Shown here: positions 44,250 to 55,468 of the stretch, piece after piece
Position numbering within the stretch: position 1 is the stretch's first letter
Layout: each line of letters opens with the position of its first letter
Assembly (NCBI GenBank): GCA_910589415.1
Contig: OU342633.1
Location: 13,678,858 to 13,742,857, forward strand
Reading direction: 5' to 3'
DNA from: Malachius bipustulatus
Taxonomy: Eukaryota > Arthropoda > Insecta > Coleoptera > Melyridae
Length of the DNA stretch: 64,000 nt
Notes under the pieces: model-generated
Seen by the model: only the letters and a program-made list of their open reading frames with translations
What the model was told of the DNA's origin: nothing
Databases searched by the model: none
Translations under genes and position numbers: made by a program

Positions 44250-44745
44250 ATGAGTAAGAGACAGTTACGAAACCAAGCAATCGCTTCGTCAATGCCCGTG
44301 CCCGTAGTAAAGAAAAGAAACAATACAAGTAAAAGTGCCACCAAGACACCTGCTGCCCTGCTCAAGAAGAGAAGACGGACTCTCCAGAAGACGGACCGTG
44401 TTGCCGTGTCGTCAGTTCCGGCTGCCGTATCCAGTCCAACCTACCTGGCCGAGCGAGAGCGGAACCACGTCCCTCCACTAGGACCAGCCTCCATTTCCTC
44501 CTCTAGGAAACCTGCTAATGTTACAGGTGAAAATAAATTGTTAAACTTAAATTTGTAAATATTTGAATTTAGCTCCATTATTATAGTTACTGCTCTCTTT
44601 GATATTTCTTTCTTTTGTCACAGGAACCAGATCTACGAATCGGCCAGGGCCTGCCTGTATGGTTGCAACGTTTCTCAAATTAAAATTCAAACTACTTTTT
44701 CAAATCAAATCAGAAAGAATCACAGGGTTAAAAAGATCACAGTAA
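44250..44745 (+). CDS. Small basic protein, two exons, unknown
   Basis: The ATG at 44250 opens MSKRQLRNQAIASSMPVPVV and a Lys/Arg/Ser/Pro-rich chain. Exon 1 ends at 44526 (ACAG|GTGAAA) and exon 2 starts at 44624 after TTTGTCACAG. Phase 1 is kept, and the stop is at 44743, giving 132 residues. Reading through the intron would stop sooner. The composition resembles the disordered N terminus of LINE ORF1 proteins, and the upstream promoter repeat is shared with a jockey-type ORF1, so this may be the head of a related element. No domain is recognised. Confidence 0.45.
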
Positions 44746-46112
44746 ATTACTTTTCAGACCAAAATCAAAACCAAAATCAAAGAATTCAGAATTTAATTTA
44801 ATTGCATAAATTAGGTAATCTGATTGGGAATCTTTCTTATGTATTGTATAATAAATTGTTATGAAAGAGAGAACAGGACTGAGTCAAAGATGATCAGATC
44901 CATACGAACATTCAATCGAGACACATACTTCTGTACCTGATAACAAATTAGTTCAGTACAAGGGGGTGCATCTATTCTCTTAAACACACACAATCTGATA
45001 GGGAAAAGACTCATTGGAGACCATCGATTGCCGTTGCCTGCAAAGCAAATCGGAATGTGGCACAATGAATGTATGTGTAAGGCACTAATTGACAGGGAAG
45101 AGAATGGTCTGTGTATTTTCTTGTGAGCCATTTTGTTATTTCAGTACAACATAAGTTCGGGAGCTCGCGGTTCTCCTTCTGTAATGAGTTATTCCGCAAT
45201 CATGAGACTAGCCACCAACCCTAAAACACAGCGGCTAGAAAGTATCGTATTTAGAGTAGGTATCGTAATTAGAGTAAATTAGAATATATAGTAGTAGCGC
45301 CGTCAGTCTGTGTTTCCAATCCTGTCTTAAGGATTTCCACAACCAAAATCAAATCTATAAGGGTTAAAGATCAGTGCACTTGGCCCCACGCGACCAAGTT
45401 GCAACTTAATTTGTGTAATTAAAATAAAATCACCTAACTCCAGACAACACCCCCATTTGGCAACCCTGTCATCTGAAAGTGAAAACTGAATCCCATCGGG
45501 ACAGCTGCAACATCAAGAGTTGTAAAGTGGAAGGTCTAATAGTTTAGAAAGCGAAAGCGAAACAGGTACTCGCCACTCCAGTGAATAGGGCCCATAAAAT
45601 GAGCCTAACAAAAGGAATCTCTTGGCCTGGAGTAAAATGTAAACAAACATATAATATTTGAGAAGCGTTACGTAATTCCATACCAACCTAAAATTAAATT
45701 AAATAAATCAAATAAAAGTTTGAAATAAATAAAAATATGTATTGTAAATAATTCTAAAAATTGTAAATAATTCAAAAGGTGTAATTAAATTCAAATAAGA
45801 GCAGTAATATAGGTGTTACATGAATTTGTGTGTTTTATTTCTCTGTTTAATTAATCTCTGCAACCCCATCTTACGAACTGAGGGTAAACTACGAAGAACG
45901 ACGAGACAACGAAGGGCTCCAAATTTCTAGAGATCACATGGCCAGGGGGGTGGGCGGTTACACTACATTAACTTAAATATAGCATGATAGATATTTTTTA
46001 TGTATTTTTGTTATGAAGTATAGGTACCAGTTGCCGACATGGTCAAAAGTGAATTGCACTAGTAGCCGACTTTCGATGACCTAGTAGCTGACAGGGATAG
46101 GAAGTAAAATAC
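44746..46112. other. No gene seen
   Basis: A stretch rich in AATCAAA words near 44690-44800, then non-coding sequence. TGTTACA (45816) and GGTTACA (45960) bracket a short GC-richer piece that could be LTR debris. Confidence 0.4.
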
Positions 46113-46514
46113 CTAATATGAAATAAATTCGATGTTCAGATGTTTTATTGATGAAAAAAAAAAATATAAAAATGTTTCATAATAATTCATTTCTGGAACT
46201 TTGTAGATTCCTTTTTTATTAATAAGTTTTGGCGTCATAATGTTTTTAATCACATCTTTTTTATTGTACCACAGATGATCTCCTTTCACAGGCCATTTCC
46301 AGTTTTGTCCACTTTTTTCCATCACACTTATGTGACAATTCAATGATTGTTTTTCAATTTGTTTCACTTTTCCGGGATAAAATTTGTTTTCATATTGAAC
46401 AATCATTAAGGCTTCTTTTCTTAAAACAACTTCAGGATCATCATTGCTAGTACTGTCCTTCAAAGTTATAGTGAAAGTTGACTTATCGTCATAAATTATA
46501 GGGGTGTAAAGCAC
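46113..46514 (-). pseudogene. C-terminal domain of an insect-typical protein of unknown function
   Basis: About 130 codons with YENKFYPGKVKQIEK, then ISVMEKSGQNWKWPVKGDHL, then NIMTPKLINKKGIYKVPE. This VxYEGxxYPGxV...MxKSGxxWKWP...PxxxxxRGxYxVPE pattern recurs at the C termini of many insect proteins, often transposon-associated, whose role I do not know. The upstream part of the protein is missing here, and an LYTP start at 46514 is not convincing. Confidence 0.4.
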
Positions 46515-47431
46515 TCACCAAAAAGTAAACAAGGTATTGTACTTGCATTTGCCACGATTCTATACTGGAAACCGAACGTGAAGTGGAGCTACAGGACGAT
46601 CAGTGCTAATTTGTGATCTTATTAACTATCACGTAATATTTGTATATCAATTCACAGACTTTCTCTGTCCCGATATAATTAATATCGGAAGCATTTGATT
46701 ATTGTACCTAAGCTGTACAAAGTAAAGGATCCTTTATTTTAAACATACTAATTGTTTGAAAATACGCATTTCAATTCAAAACTTTTAGAGTAAATCAGGA
46801 TAAATTATTGATTTAAATTAAACAGAAAATGTAAACATAATTTGATCATTAAACCTATATTATAATTTATTTATTTGAAAAACATCTTAACATCTTTATC
46901 ACCCTAAACTTATTTTTGCCGTCCCTTTATAGAGTTTAGGTAGTACTAAATAGTCAAGTGTTGGTTTTACGAGCGACTAAAGGCTCGGCTGGCATCCCTA
47001 ACCTACCTTAGATATCTATTAAAAGCGTTAACTTTTAAAATTAAAGCAGCGGAATAACTGGCACTCTGATAGTATCTGATTTGGTTTTTCGAGTTATTCA
47101 AAATTATTATTTCTTGAGAAGTTCATCACGAAACATTCTCTCGAAACTTTACCGTTTTGCTGACCCAGCAAATTCTTGCTTTCGCTGACGCTGCATTACT
47201 TTCAGTTGTCCTGATGATGGGTGTCCAAGCCCAAAACCGGTGGACAAACTGTTCTGAAATAATGCCCATTTGACCTAAACAATTTGTTTTATTTTATTGA
47301 TAAATTAGTGACATTGTTCAGCAAGTCTCGCATGCTTTATGGAATATTTTACACAATGATTGCATGCCTAAACCGACAGCAGAAAAATGGAAATTAGCTG
47401 CAGGTAACTTCGAGAATCGTGTATTTCTATA
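46515..47431. other. No gene seen
   Basis: AT-rich. Near 47205-47275 lies a CCTGATGATGGG...CCCAAAACCGG stretch that looks like a degraded Penelope-terminal or hammerhead-like motif (see rejected). Confidence 0.4.
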
Positions 47432-47946
47432 CAGGGTGTTAAGAAAATGACGGATAAACTCTTCAGTACATTGTAGGGGACACTCAGTAAAGTACGGGAA
47501 AAATAATTTTAAAAAATCTAGAGCTACATTTTAAAAGATATAAGCAAAATATTGAACAATAAATTTGGCAACGTTTAACACGATAACAATTGGTATTTGG
47601 TAATTTTGTCTAATTTCTAACAATGTAGGTAGTGAAGTATCAAAACCGTTGTTGCCAAATGCTTTTTTCAGCATCTTGGAAAAGAAAAAAAGATCTTATT
47701 AAATTTTTCAAACCTTAAGTAAAACATCTTAAGCAATTTTTTTAATTGATAACGATTAAAGTACCCTTTTTATATTTGTAAAATCATTTATTTTTTGCAA
47801 ATACTGAAAAACAAAGATAGTAAAATGTTAACTTTGACATTTTTTATCTCACCAAATTGAAGACCAGAATTTTTTTTTTCCCGTACTCTACTGAGTGTCC
47901 CCTACAATGTACTGAAGAGTTTATCCGTAATTTTCTTAACACCCTG
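47432..47946. mobile_element. TA-flanked palindromic MITE, 515 bp
   Basis: The ends CAGGGTGTTAAGAAAATGAC (47432) and the inverse ending at 47946 form arms of about 75 bp, flanked by TA on both sides. The middle is AT-rich and non-coding. Confidence 0.9.
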
Positions 47947-48297
47947 TATACTATGTATACAAGGTGTTTCTAAATGGAGTACCATAAATTGGAGGACTTG
48001 TAGATAAAGTTAAAAAAATACGAAAATGTAGGAAATTTTTTTTTCGAAAAGACTTTATTGATGAGATACAGGGTGTTAAAGAGTCGACCGACAGACCACT
48101 CTTTTGTTAATATTTGTTGAAACAATAACCCAACTGAGACAATTTTTTGTGAGTAACAACAAGTTATAAAGAGCAATAATCAGACAAATTTTCGGTTTTA
48201 TTTCAATAAGCCAGTGGCGTAGAAACAGGGGTCGTTTAATACTTTTCACTCTTTAAAAAAGTAAGGGCTAGGTTTTTTGATGTCTTATTACTTTTTT

Positions 48298-48824
48298 CTG
48301 AATCAACGGTCTTTTTACAATAAAAAAGCCATACTTGTTTAATTTGCCCAGAGGCGTCCGTTTTTGAGATATTTGCAATTTTGTGTCAAAAAAAAAAAAA
48401 GATGCATTTGAACGATTATCAAATCAACCAAAAATAATGTTTTCGTTGGAGCAGCGTTTAAATGCATGTGTACGTGCAAACGGAGGACACTTCGAGCAAT
48501 ATTAGATAATCATTAGGTAATTTTATGTTAGGTATGTTTTGTTCAATTACTTATGTTTTGTTATGTGTTGAATAGTTTTCTTGACAATAAATATTATTTA
48601 AGTTTCACTTCGGATATGAAATGTCAAACTGACAAGTAAGTCCAAAAATTAGTTTATTTAAATTTGAAAGCTACCTTCACAATTTTAATAAATTAAATTT
48701 TGAAGTGTATTTTACATAAAGAGATTGACGTCCTGACACAAAATTGCAAATATCTCAAAAACGGACGCCTCTGGGCAAATTAAACAAGTATGGCTTTTTT
48801 ATTGTAAAAAGACCGTTGATTCAG
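48298..48824. mobile_element. TIR element with about 90-bp arms
   Basis: 48298-48387 and 48734-48824 are inverted copies (CTGAATCAACGGTC ... GACCGTTGATTCAG, inner ends TGTCA/TGACA). The left arm may extend outward, but the right stops exactly where the pogo-like frame starts, so the termini are not secure. Confidence 0.75.
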
Positions 48825-48829
48825 ATAAA

Positions 48830-49313
48830 TCCAGAGGAATTGTGGAGGAATCCCCATAAGATACTGAAATATCATTTTCAGTTTCAGTACTATTTTCATC
48901 AGGTTCAGTTCCAGCAGTTTGTTCAAGACCTTCTAGTTTGTTGTGTTTCAACCACAAATAAAATAATGAAGTATCTTCTTTGCGACCTTTCCAATCAAAT
49001 TTAGATTTTCTAAATTGTTCCAATTTGGTTTGTCCAATTTCTTCATTCAACATTCTTTTAAAGTCAGAATCATCTTTAATTGTTATCTCTTGCTCTGTAA
49101 TTTTTTTTCTTTGTTCTTGTTATAATCTCTAGCGTTTTTAATATATTTGTCATACTCTACAGCATTACTGTTTAATGGGAAGAGTCCGCAGGTACGAAAA
49201 CCATTTTCTAATATAGATGTCGTAATTGTACTTTTTAATACTGAATCAAGAAGTGGTGCGAAATTTTCCTTTTTAATTTTATCAACTCCTTGGGTAACTT
49301 TATACTTCATCAC
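48830..49313 (-). pseudogene. Pogo/jerky-type transposase C terminus
   Basis: The minus strand reads NFAPLLDSVLKSTITTSI, then ENGFRTCGLFPLNSNAVEY. This is the GFxxxGxxPLN helix that follows the DDE domain in pogo/Tigger/jerky-type transposases. It continues in another frame (49053-48830) as a low-complexity acidic tail. The DDE catalytic region is missing upstream. It is a relic. Confidence 0.65.
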
Positions 49314-49384
49314 TTCTTTTTTCCAATTATTGATTTAAAAGATATTAAAGAAAATATAATCAACACTGTTTTTAATTTTTATTG

Positions 49385-50422
49385 AGCTAATTTTTTTTTT
49401 TAATAATTGCATTTTAAGGTCATGCTCCTCGACAAACATGTTGTGCTGAATTCGGGCATAGTTCCGTTCCCTCCTTGCATTATTAATTTTAATTGCAAAA
49501 TACTTTCTTTGAAGGGCAAATTCAGTTTTTTTTGTGCCTTTTTGTTTTTTTTTCTTTAGTTTTGCCGGGAGGGTTCTGGATATAGCATTGGGTCTTGGAA
49601 TAGGCGAGGGGGGGGGGTTACTTCCAACTTGGGAACCTCAGGATCTGGATATATCTTGGAGAAGGGTCCAGGAACAGGTGAAAGCGGGGCCTCAAACTGT
49701 GCGGGAACAATGTTATCTGAAACATAAAATAATTAATACATTCCAAAACAACAAAAATCTGTAACCGAATAGCTGCTCAAATACAAAAAAAAATTAAAAA
49801 TTTGCCACCTTAGGCTATATAGCTCTACCCTTTACATTGTACCTACACTGTATAGGTAGGTAAAAGAAGGCTGTACCTACTTAAACAAAACCATAATTCT
49901 ATTATAATCGGATTTAGCCGGTTACCTCGAAATTCCGTAAACTCGGATTTTTTTTCCCGTTTTTAAGCAGGAAATTAGAAGAAAATATATTAAAAAATTA
50001 CCTTTTCTTTTACAGCTAAGGCCTGATAAGCCTTAGCTTCCTCGCTGGTAACCCCCATTTCCTCCAGCTTTCTCGCATATACTTCTTTCTAAACAGGAAC
50101 AAATTTCAAGTTAATTTTTATTACGATATATTATGACCATAAGATCAGTAAGATTTTAGATAAATATAGGATCAGGTAAATATGAAAATCAAAACTAGCC
50201 ACTAATATAAAAGTATTCATATATTATACTATACATACGTTGCTTTCTGCCACCTCTTTGCGTAGCTTCTTTTTTAAATTAAAATATGCTGGCTTCAGTC
50301 CTTCGGGAGTTCGGCAGTTGCTGGAGCGACTATTAAAATTCCGGGTTATGGATGCCCAGACATCAGCCTTCTTTTTGAAGGCCTGGCTGTTGGTACGTTT
50401 GTCTTCTATGACATCCATATAC
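49385..50422 (-). CDS. Myb/SANT-like DNA-binding protein, exons with lesions
   Basis: Exon 50422-50239 (acceptor TTTTCTTAG, donor GTATGT) encodes YMDVIEDKRTNSQAFKKKAD, then WASITRNFN and KPAYFNLKKKLRKE, the second and third helices of an insect Myb/SANT-like domain. Exon 50088-50002 gives KEVYARKLEEMGVTSEEAKA. The region 49716-49385 encodes a proline-rich linker and a basic coiled-coil end (FALQRKYFAIKINNARRER), but the two parts are in different frames on either side of a C10 run (49608-49617). The first exon with the N-terminal helix was not found. It is probably a TE-related or host gene copy. Confidence 0.5.
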
Positions 50423-50786
50423 CTAAGAAAATGGACAGGAATGATGGGATTTTAGGGAAGTGTTTAATATGAATCTGGAAGACTGGAGTTTGGTTTCGGT
50501 AATTGGATGGCTCGGTATAAAGACAATATAGGCCCATTGCAGGGTAAGGAATCTACACGTTATGAAAGTTGGATTGGAATAGAGGCACGTTACTCTTAGA
50601 TCGCTTAGATCGTTATTGTAAGTCGAGAGCTTTCAATTTTAACATTACAAATCAATATAAAAAAAAATCACTATAAAACTTATTGTGGACCTTTTTAGAT
50701 AACTTATCTGCTCGGTTTTATAGTCTTTGCAGAACAAACGAAATAAATTTGCTGAAAATAGTTCGTCTCCGTTTTAATCATTTTTT

Positions 50787-50994
50787 ATTTACATATCTCG
50801 CAATAGAATTTTTTATCAGCTTCAATGCCAAATAACCGGCAAGATAAATAATACTGCAACACTCCAAACTTACGTCCGAAATATCTAACATCTAACTGAG
50901 GTTGAATTGCCAATTTAGGTGGCTCCTGTTCGTTTTCCGAAGCTGGTTGATCGTCTTCAGTGGTTGGCACGTCAGCGGAATCAACGGTTGTACA
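50787..50994 (-). CDS. Exon-like frame, unknown protein
   Basis: It follows a strong polypyrimidine acceptor (TTTTTTTTTTCAG) and encodes CTTVDSADVPTTEDDQPASE, a polar acidic stretch, then PQLDVRYFGRKFGVLQYYLS, ending in CEICK and a stop. A GTAAAT inside the last codons could be a donor, but it does not join the Myb exon in frame. The family is not recognised. Confidence 0.3.
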
Positions 50995-51587
50995 CTGAAA
51001 AAAAAAATAATTTATTTCAAATACACTACGTTTTCAGCAAATGTATGCTACATTCCTATATACGCAAGAAAATATTTATTTGTCAATAGAATAGAATATT
51101 CTTGTTATAAAATTCTCACTAGAAATATTTGGTTATTGCTATAAATACTTCAATATTCTTGTGTTAACATTGCCAAAATATTCACTTTCAAATTACGAAA
51201 ATTTTTCGATCAGGTATATAGTATATTTGAAGGACATATTATATTTATTTGAAGAAAGAAGATATAACTTCGGAATAAATATTTATCATACTTGCAGTAA
51301 ATATAGAAATATTAATTACAAAGCGCACTGCTTTCTTGAAATAAGTTTACGAAAATCTCTAAGTTACTAACTGAAAAATTTATTTTGAGAATATATTTTC
51401 TTCTTTTTAAAGGTTTACGAAATTTCGGTCAAGTATATTATTAACTTAATTCATATGCACATATGATAAATCTAAATATTTAATTACTCTTCATCCAAAA
51501 AGGATCACGATTTAATTAATATAATAGGTATACTTACCCTAAAGGCATACTTTATATATTATATTTATATAAGCCTATATATCTATA
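50995..51587. other. No gene seen
   Basis: Very AT-rich intergenic DNA preceding the TA target site of the complete DD41D element. Confidence 0.5.
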
Positions 51588-51589
51588 TA

Positions 51590-52279
51590 CAGCGTGTTCA
51601 GCTAAGGGTACGGAGCGGCCGTATCTCCGGAACTATACGTGCCACGACTTTGCGGTAAATTTTTTTTATACAAAGTGGGCCAAGAAACTTCGTTTAAAAA
51701 TATTTTCAAACTCGAAATTCCACCGCTAGGGGGCGCAAGCTCTATGCTGTTTCGAAAAATCGTTGATATCTCAACAAAAATCATATACAATGTGGGATGT
51801 AAGGAGACTTTTCAAAATCTTCGCATAATTGCCTGCAGTTGTTACTTAAACTTTTTTTTTTCTAGTTGCTATGGTAACGGCGTGGTTAGTCAAAACATTG
51901 TTTAATTTTGAAAACACGTCAAATCAGCATAGGCTCAATCGAATTTAACAAGTGACGGCTTATTTTAACCGGCTTTTAATTTTGATTCAAAGTAACTAAA
52001 AATAAGAATGATAAAGTTTTTAAGTAAGTCGCCAGGGGGTGCTATTTCAAAAAATGTACTTCATATTCGGTTTTTTCAAAATTTTCAAATACAACCCTAT
52101 AGATTCTTTTGGTCTATTTGATAGACAATTAGATGGTAAAAGTGAGTCTGAAAACCAGAAGTCGTTAACTTCATCCGTTTTGAAGTTATTGCAAAAAAAT
52201 CAGCAACAGTGTCAAAATGACAGCGTTTATTTAAATCTCAAAAGAAAATCTTCTTCGAAACGGATGTTACAATTCTAAT
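51590..52279 (+). repeat. Left terminal inverted repeat of the DD41D element
   Basis: Near-identical reverse complement of 54087-54776. It carries open frames that are mirror images of those in the other arm and are not genes. The inner end is near CGGATGTTACA. Confidence 0.92.
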
Positions 52280-52382
52280 AAGGACTAACTAATTTACTAA
52301 AACTAATAAAGAATAACTCATAGATAATATAATTAAACAAAAGAAAAACATATCACAAAATTAGTAAGTAAATAAATTTAAT

Positions 52383-53447
52383 TTATCGCATATGTTCAAA
52401 CTGTCTTCCGTCATTTTCAATGCAATGATTTACTCGTCTTTCAGTCGAAAATACAGCAGTTTCTATTTCAGCTCTTGAGATGCTGTTTATTGCAATTGAA
52501 ATTCGATCTATCATATTCTCCCTTGTCGTTGGTTTCGTTTCATAAACGATGTCCTTTATTCTACCCCATAAATAAAAATCCATGCAGGTTAAGTCTGGGG
52601 ACCTGGCAGGCCAGCGAAACAAACTGCCCCGACCAATCCACCGGTTGGGAAAATGAATATTTAAAAAATTTTGCACAATACGAGAATAATGGGCTGGGCA
52701 TCCATCGTGCTGGAGCCACATGTTTATTCTTGTTGCTAAGGATACATTTTCTAGTAATATTGTCAAATGGTTTTCCAGAAATTGTAAATATGTTACACTG
52801 CTTAAATTTCTTTCAAAAATATGCGGACCAATAATCATTCCATCGATTATGCCACACCAAACATTAACGCTCCAACGATGCTGGTTATCAACTTCACGCA
52901 TCCAGTGTGGGTTCGTGTCGGACCAGTAATGCATGTTACGAAGGTTCACTCTGCCGTTGTTGGTAAAAGTGGCTTCGTCTGTCCATAGTACATTGGGTAA
53001 AAATTGGGGGTTTCCTTCAATCATGTTATTGAGCCAGTGACAGTAATTTAATCTTGCATCAAAATCATTCGCAGTTAATGCTTGGTGTAACCGAACATGA
53101 TACGGATGCATGGCGTTTTCTGCAAGAATTTTGTGCACTGTCCCAATTGAGATTCTTGAATCTCGAGCAATCTGTCTTATGCTTGCATGGGGATTTGCGT
53201 GAACATAAGCTAGCAGGTCAACAATATTGTCTTGTGTTCTTACCAGACGTTGCCTTCGAAGACATGTTACTGGATGGACTTGCCCAGTTTGTCTCAATCG
53301 ACGGGCTAAACGCAGGAAAACTTCTCTCGAGTAGTGTCGTCTAACAGGGTAGCGCAATGCATAATCTCTTGACGAAATAGTAGCATTTTCAAAACATTGG
53401 AAAAACACGGCTAGCATATCGTATGCTTCTTCATTTGTAAACGACAT
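52383..53447 (-). CDS. Intact Tc1/mariner-superfamily transposase
   Basis: 354 residues from ATG at 53447 to TAA at 52383, no interruption. An N-terminal helical region (about 5-56, DUF4817-like, starting FTNEEAYDMLAVFFQCFENA) is followed by a helix-turn-helix (about 72-112, HASIRQIARDSRISIGTVHK) and the RNase-H-like catalytic domain with WTDEATF (Asp 157), LQHDGCPAHYS (Asp 248) and SPDLTCMDFYLWG (Asp 290). Asp 248 and Asp 290 are separated by 41 residues, giving DD41D. The protein would bind the long TIRs and catalyse cut-and-paste at TA. The length is normal and all three acids are present, so the copy is potentially active. Confidence 0.93.
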   Translation of the reverse strand: MSFTNEEAYDMLAVFFQCFENATISSRDYALRYPVRRHYSREVFLRLARRLRQTGQVHPVTCLRRQRLVRTQDNIVDLLAYVHANPHASIRQIARDSRISIGTVHKILAENAMHPYHVRLHQALTANDFDARLNYCHWLNNMIEGNPQFLPNVLWTDEATFTNNGRVNLRNMHYWSDTNPHWMREVDNQHRWSVNVWCGIIDGMIIGPHIFERNLSSVTYLQFLENHLTILLENVSLATRINMWLQHDGCPAHYSRIVQNFLNIHFPNRWIGRGSLFRWPARSPDLTCMDFYLWGRIKDIVYETKPTTRENMIDRISIAINSISRAEIETAVFSTERRVNHCIENDGRQFEHMR

Positions 53448-54086
53448 TTTTAACGTAAAGCAGACGTCTGCTTGTGTGATTAATAATCAAATAAATATGG
53501 GAAAAGTCATTCGAGTGTCATTTTAATTTGACTGATAATATTTTATTTGTTTCATTTTCGTTGTCTCTTTTGTTTCATTCTGTTATCGGTAGTTATAACC
53601 AAAGGACATTGATAATTGTTCGAAAAAATTTTATAACAGATTTCGAAAGCTTGTTGTTATAAAATTTTTGAGCATTTGTCAATGTTCGAGGGTTATTCGG
53701 ATAGAAAATATTTTGCTAATTATAAAATATTAAATATTTGAAACGTCAAAATCGAAATAAATCAATATGTATCCATGGCAATAACGCGATAAAGTGAAAA
53801 CGGCCAATGGGATCTGTTTTCAGTGTAATATTGGTTGTCTTCATTCACGTGACTTCAAATTAATTGATTTCATTGGATTTCTACTGGAGCAAAAAATTTT
53901 CTATTAGATATTCCTTATTAGTGTCGCTTTTTCTGTTATTAGAATAATAGAATCAGATAAGTAGGTATTTACGATCCCATTATAAAAACTTGTCTTGTGT
54001 TTTTTACAAAGTGTTGACAAAATAAAAGACAAATCACATAAAATATCTAAAACTACACAACTGTCATCTCCGGTAAGGTTTTCCGA

Positions 54087-54776
54087 ATATTAAAACTGTA
54101 ACATCCGTTTCGAAGAAGATTTTTTTTGAGATTTAAATAAACGCTGTCATTTTGACACTGTTGCTGATTTTTTTGCAATAACTTCAAAACGGATAAAGTT
54201 AGCGACTTCTGGTTTTCAGACTCACTTTTACCATCTAATTGTCTATCAAATAGACCAAAAGAATCTATAGGGTTGTATTTGAAAATTTTGAAAAAACCGA
54301 ATTTGAAGTACATTTTTTGAAATAGCACCCCCTGGCGACTTACTTAAAAACTTTATCATTCTTATTTTTAGTTACTTTGAATCAAAATTAAAAGCCGGTT
54401 AAAATAAGCCGTCACTTGTTAAATTCGATTGAGCCTATGCTGATTTGACGTGTTTTCAAAATTAAACAATGTTTTGACTAACCACGCCGTTACCATAGCA
54501 ACTAGAAAAAAAAAGTTTAAGTAACAACTGCAGGCAATTATGCGAAGATTTTGAAAAGTCTCCTTACATCCCACATTGTATATGATTTTTGTTGAGATAT
54601 CAACGATTTTTCGAAACAGCATAGAGCTTGCGCCCCCTAGCGGTGGAATTTCGAGTTTGAAAATATTTTTAAACGAAGTTTCTTGGCCCACTTTGTATAA
54701 AAAAAATTTACCGCAAAGTCGTGGCACGTATAGTTCCGGAGATACGGCCGCTCCGTACCCTTAGCTGAACACGCTG
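54087..54776 (-). repeat. Right terminal inverted repeat of the DD41D element
   Basis: Counterpart of 51590-52279. The small differences between arms (for example near 52079 versus 54301 and at the poly-T run) suggest limited divergence since insertion. Confidence 0.92.
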
Positions 54777-54778
54777 TA

Positions 54779-55468
54779 TATTAAAAAGAAATAAAAAAGT
54801 TATGATTTACAACAGAAATGCATTTTTATTGTGATACAAACTTTTATTTGAAGAGATAATTCAACTTACAGATTATCAAAAAATACAAACAGTATAAAAT
54901 TTACAAACATAAAACTTCCACCTATTGCACCTACCTAACAGGTATGTACAAATGTATTTACAAAAAAAAAAAAAAAACGGTTATACTTAATAATTATTAT
55001 AGTGACAAAATGTATAATTTATTGACTTAAAAATTGATTAATTAAGTATGAGCCATAATAGAAAATCAAATATCTAATTATTATGTATAGGTATATAAAG
55101 GGCAAGTTATAATTATTATGAGAAAGCTTGATTGCGCCTTTATTTAGAAATTTTAAAAATAATCCGACAACACTGTATATGTACCAATAATATTATTGAT
55201 CAGATACTATTTGATGCACAGACATTTCCATTTTTTAACAATCTAAGTAATGACGGACAGTAAGATACTAAATTATCAATTGAATAACACTTGAAAATAT
55301 TTAATTCACTTATACAATATGTTCTGTAGTGTTAATTAAATGATTCATTTTTTGATTTATATTTTCATGTATTAATATTTAAGTATTTTTTCTTGCGATT
55401 CTTATTTTTTTAACCAAGTACTACTCAATAATCAAAATTATAATGTAAGTATAATTAATTAAACTTAA
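54779..55468. other. No gene seen
   Basis: AT-rich intergenic sequence downstream of the family gene that ends at 55469. Confidence 0.5.

Larger units (their letters stand above)
51590..54776 (-). mobile_element. Complete Tc1/mariner-type element, DD41D, about 690-bp TIRs
   Basis: 3187 bp between two TA dinucleotides (51588-51589 and 54777-54778). The termini CAGCGTGTTCAGCTAAGGG and its complement begin inverted repeats of about 690 bp (51590-52279 and 54087-54776) that differ at only a handful of sites. One uninterrupted transposase lies between them on the minus strand. This has everything expected of an autonomous copy. Confidence 0.93.

Noticed and set aside
47205..47275. CCTGATGATGGG ... 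CCCAAAACCGG resembling a hammerhead core
   Set aside because: The required GAA after stem II is not present (CCCAAAACC), stem III is weak and stem I partners are not evident. At most a degraded relative.
51639..51905. Open frames inside the 690-bp TIRs
   Set aside because: The same frame appears mirrored in the other arm (54419-54727), so it is a property of the inverted repeat and has no recognisable domain.
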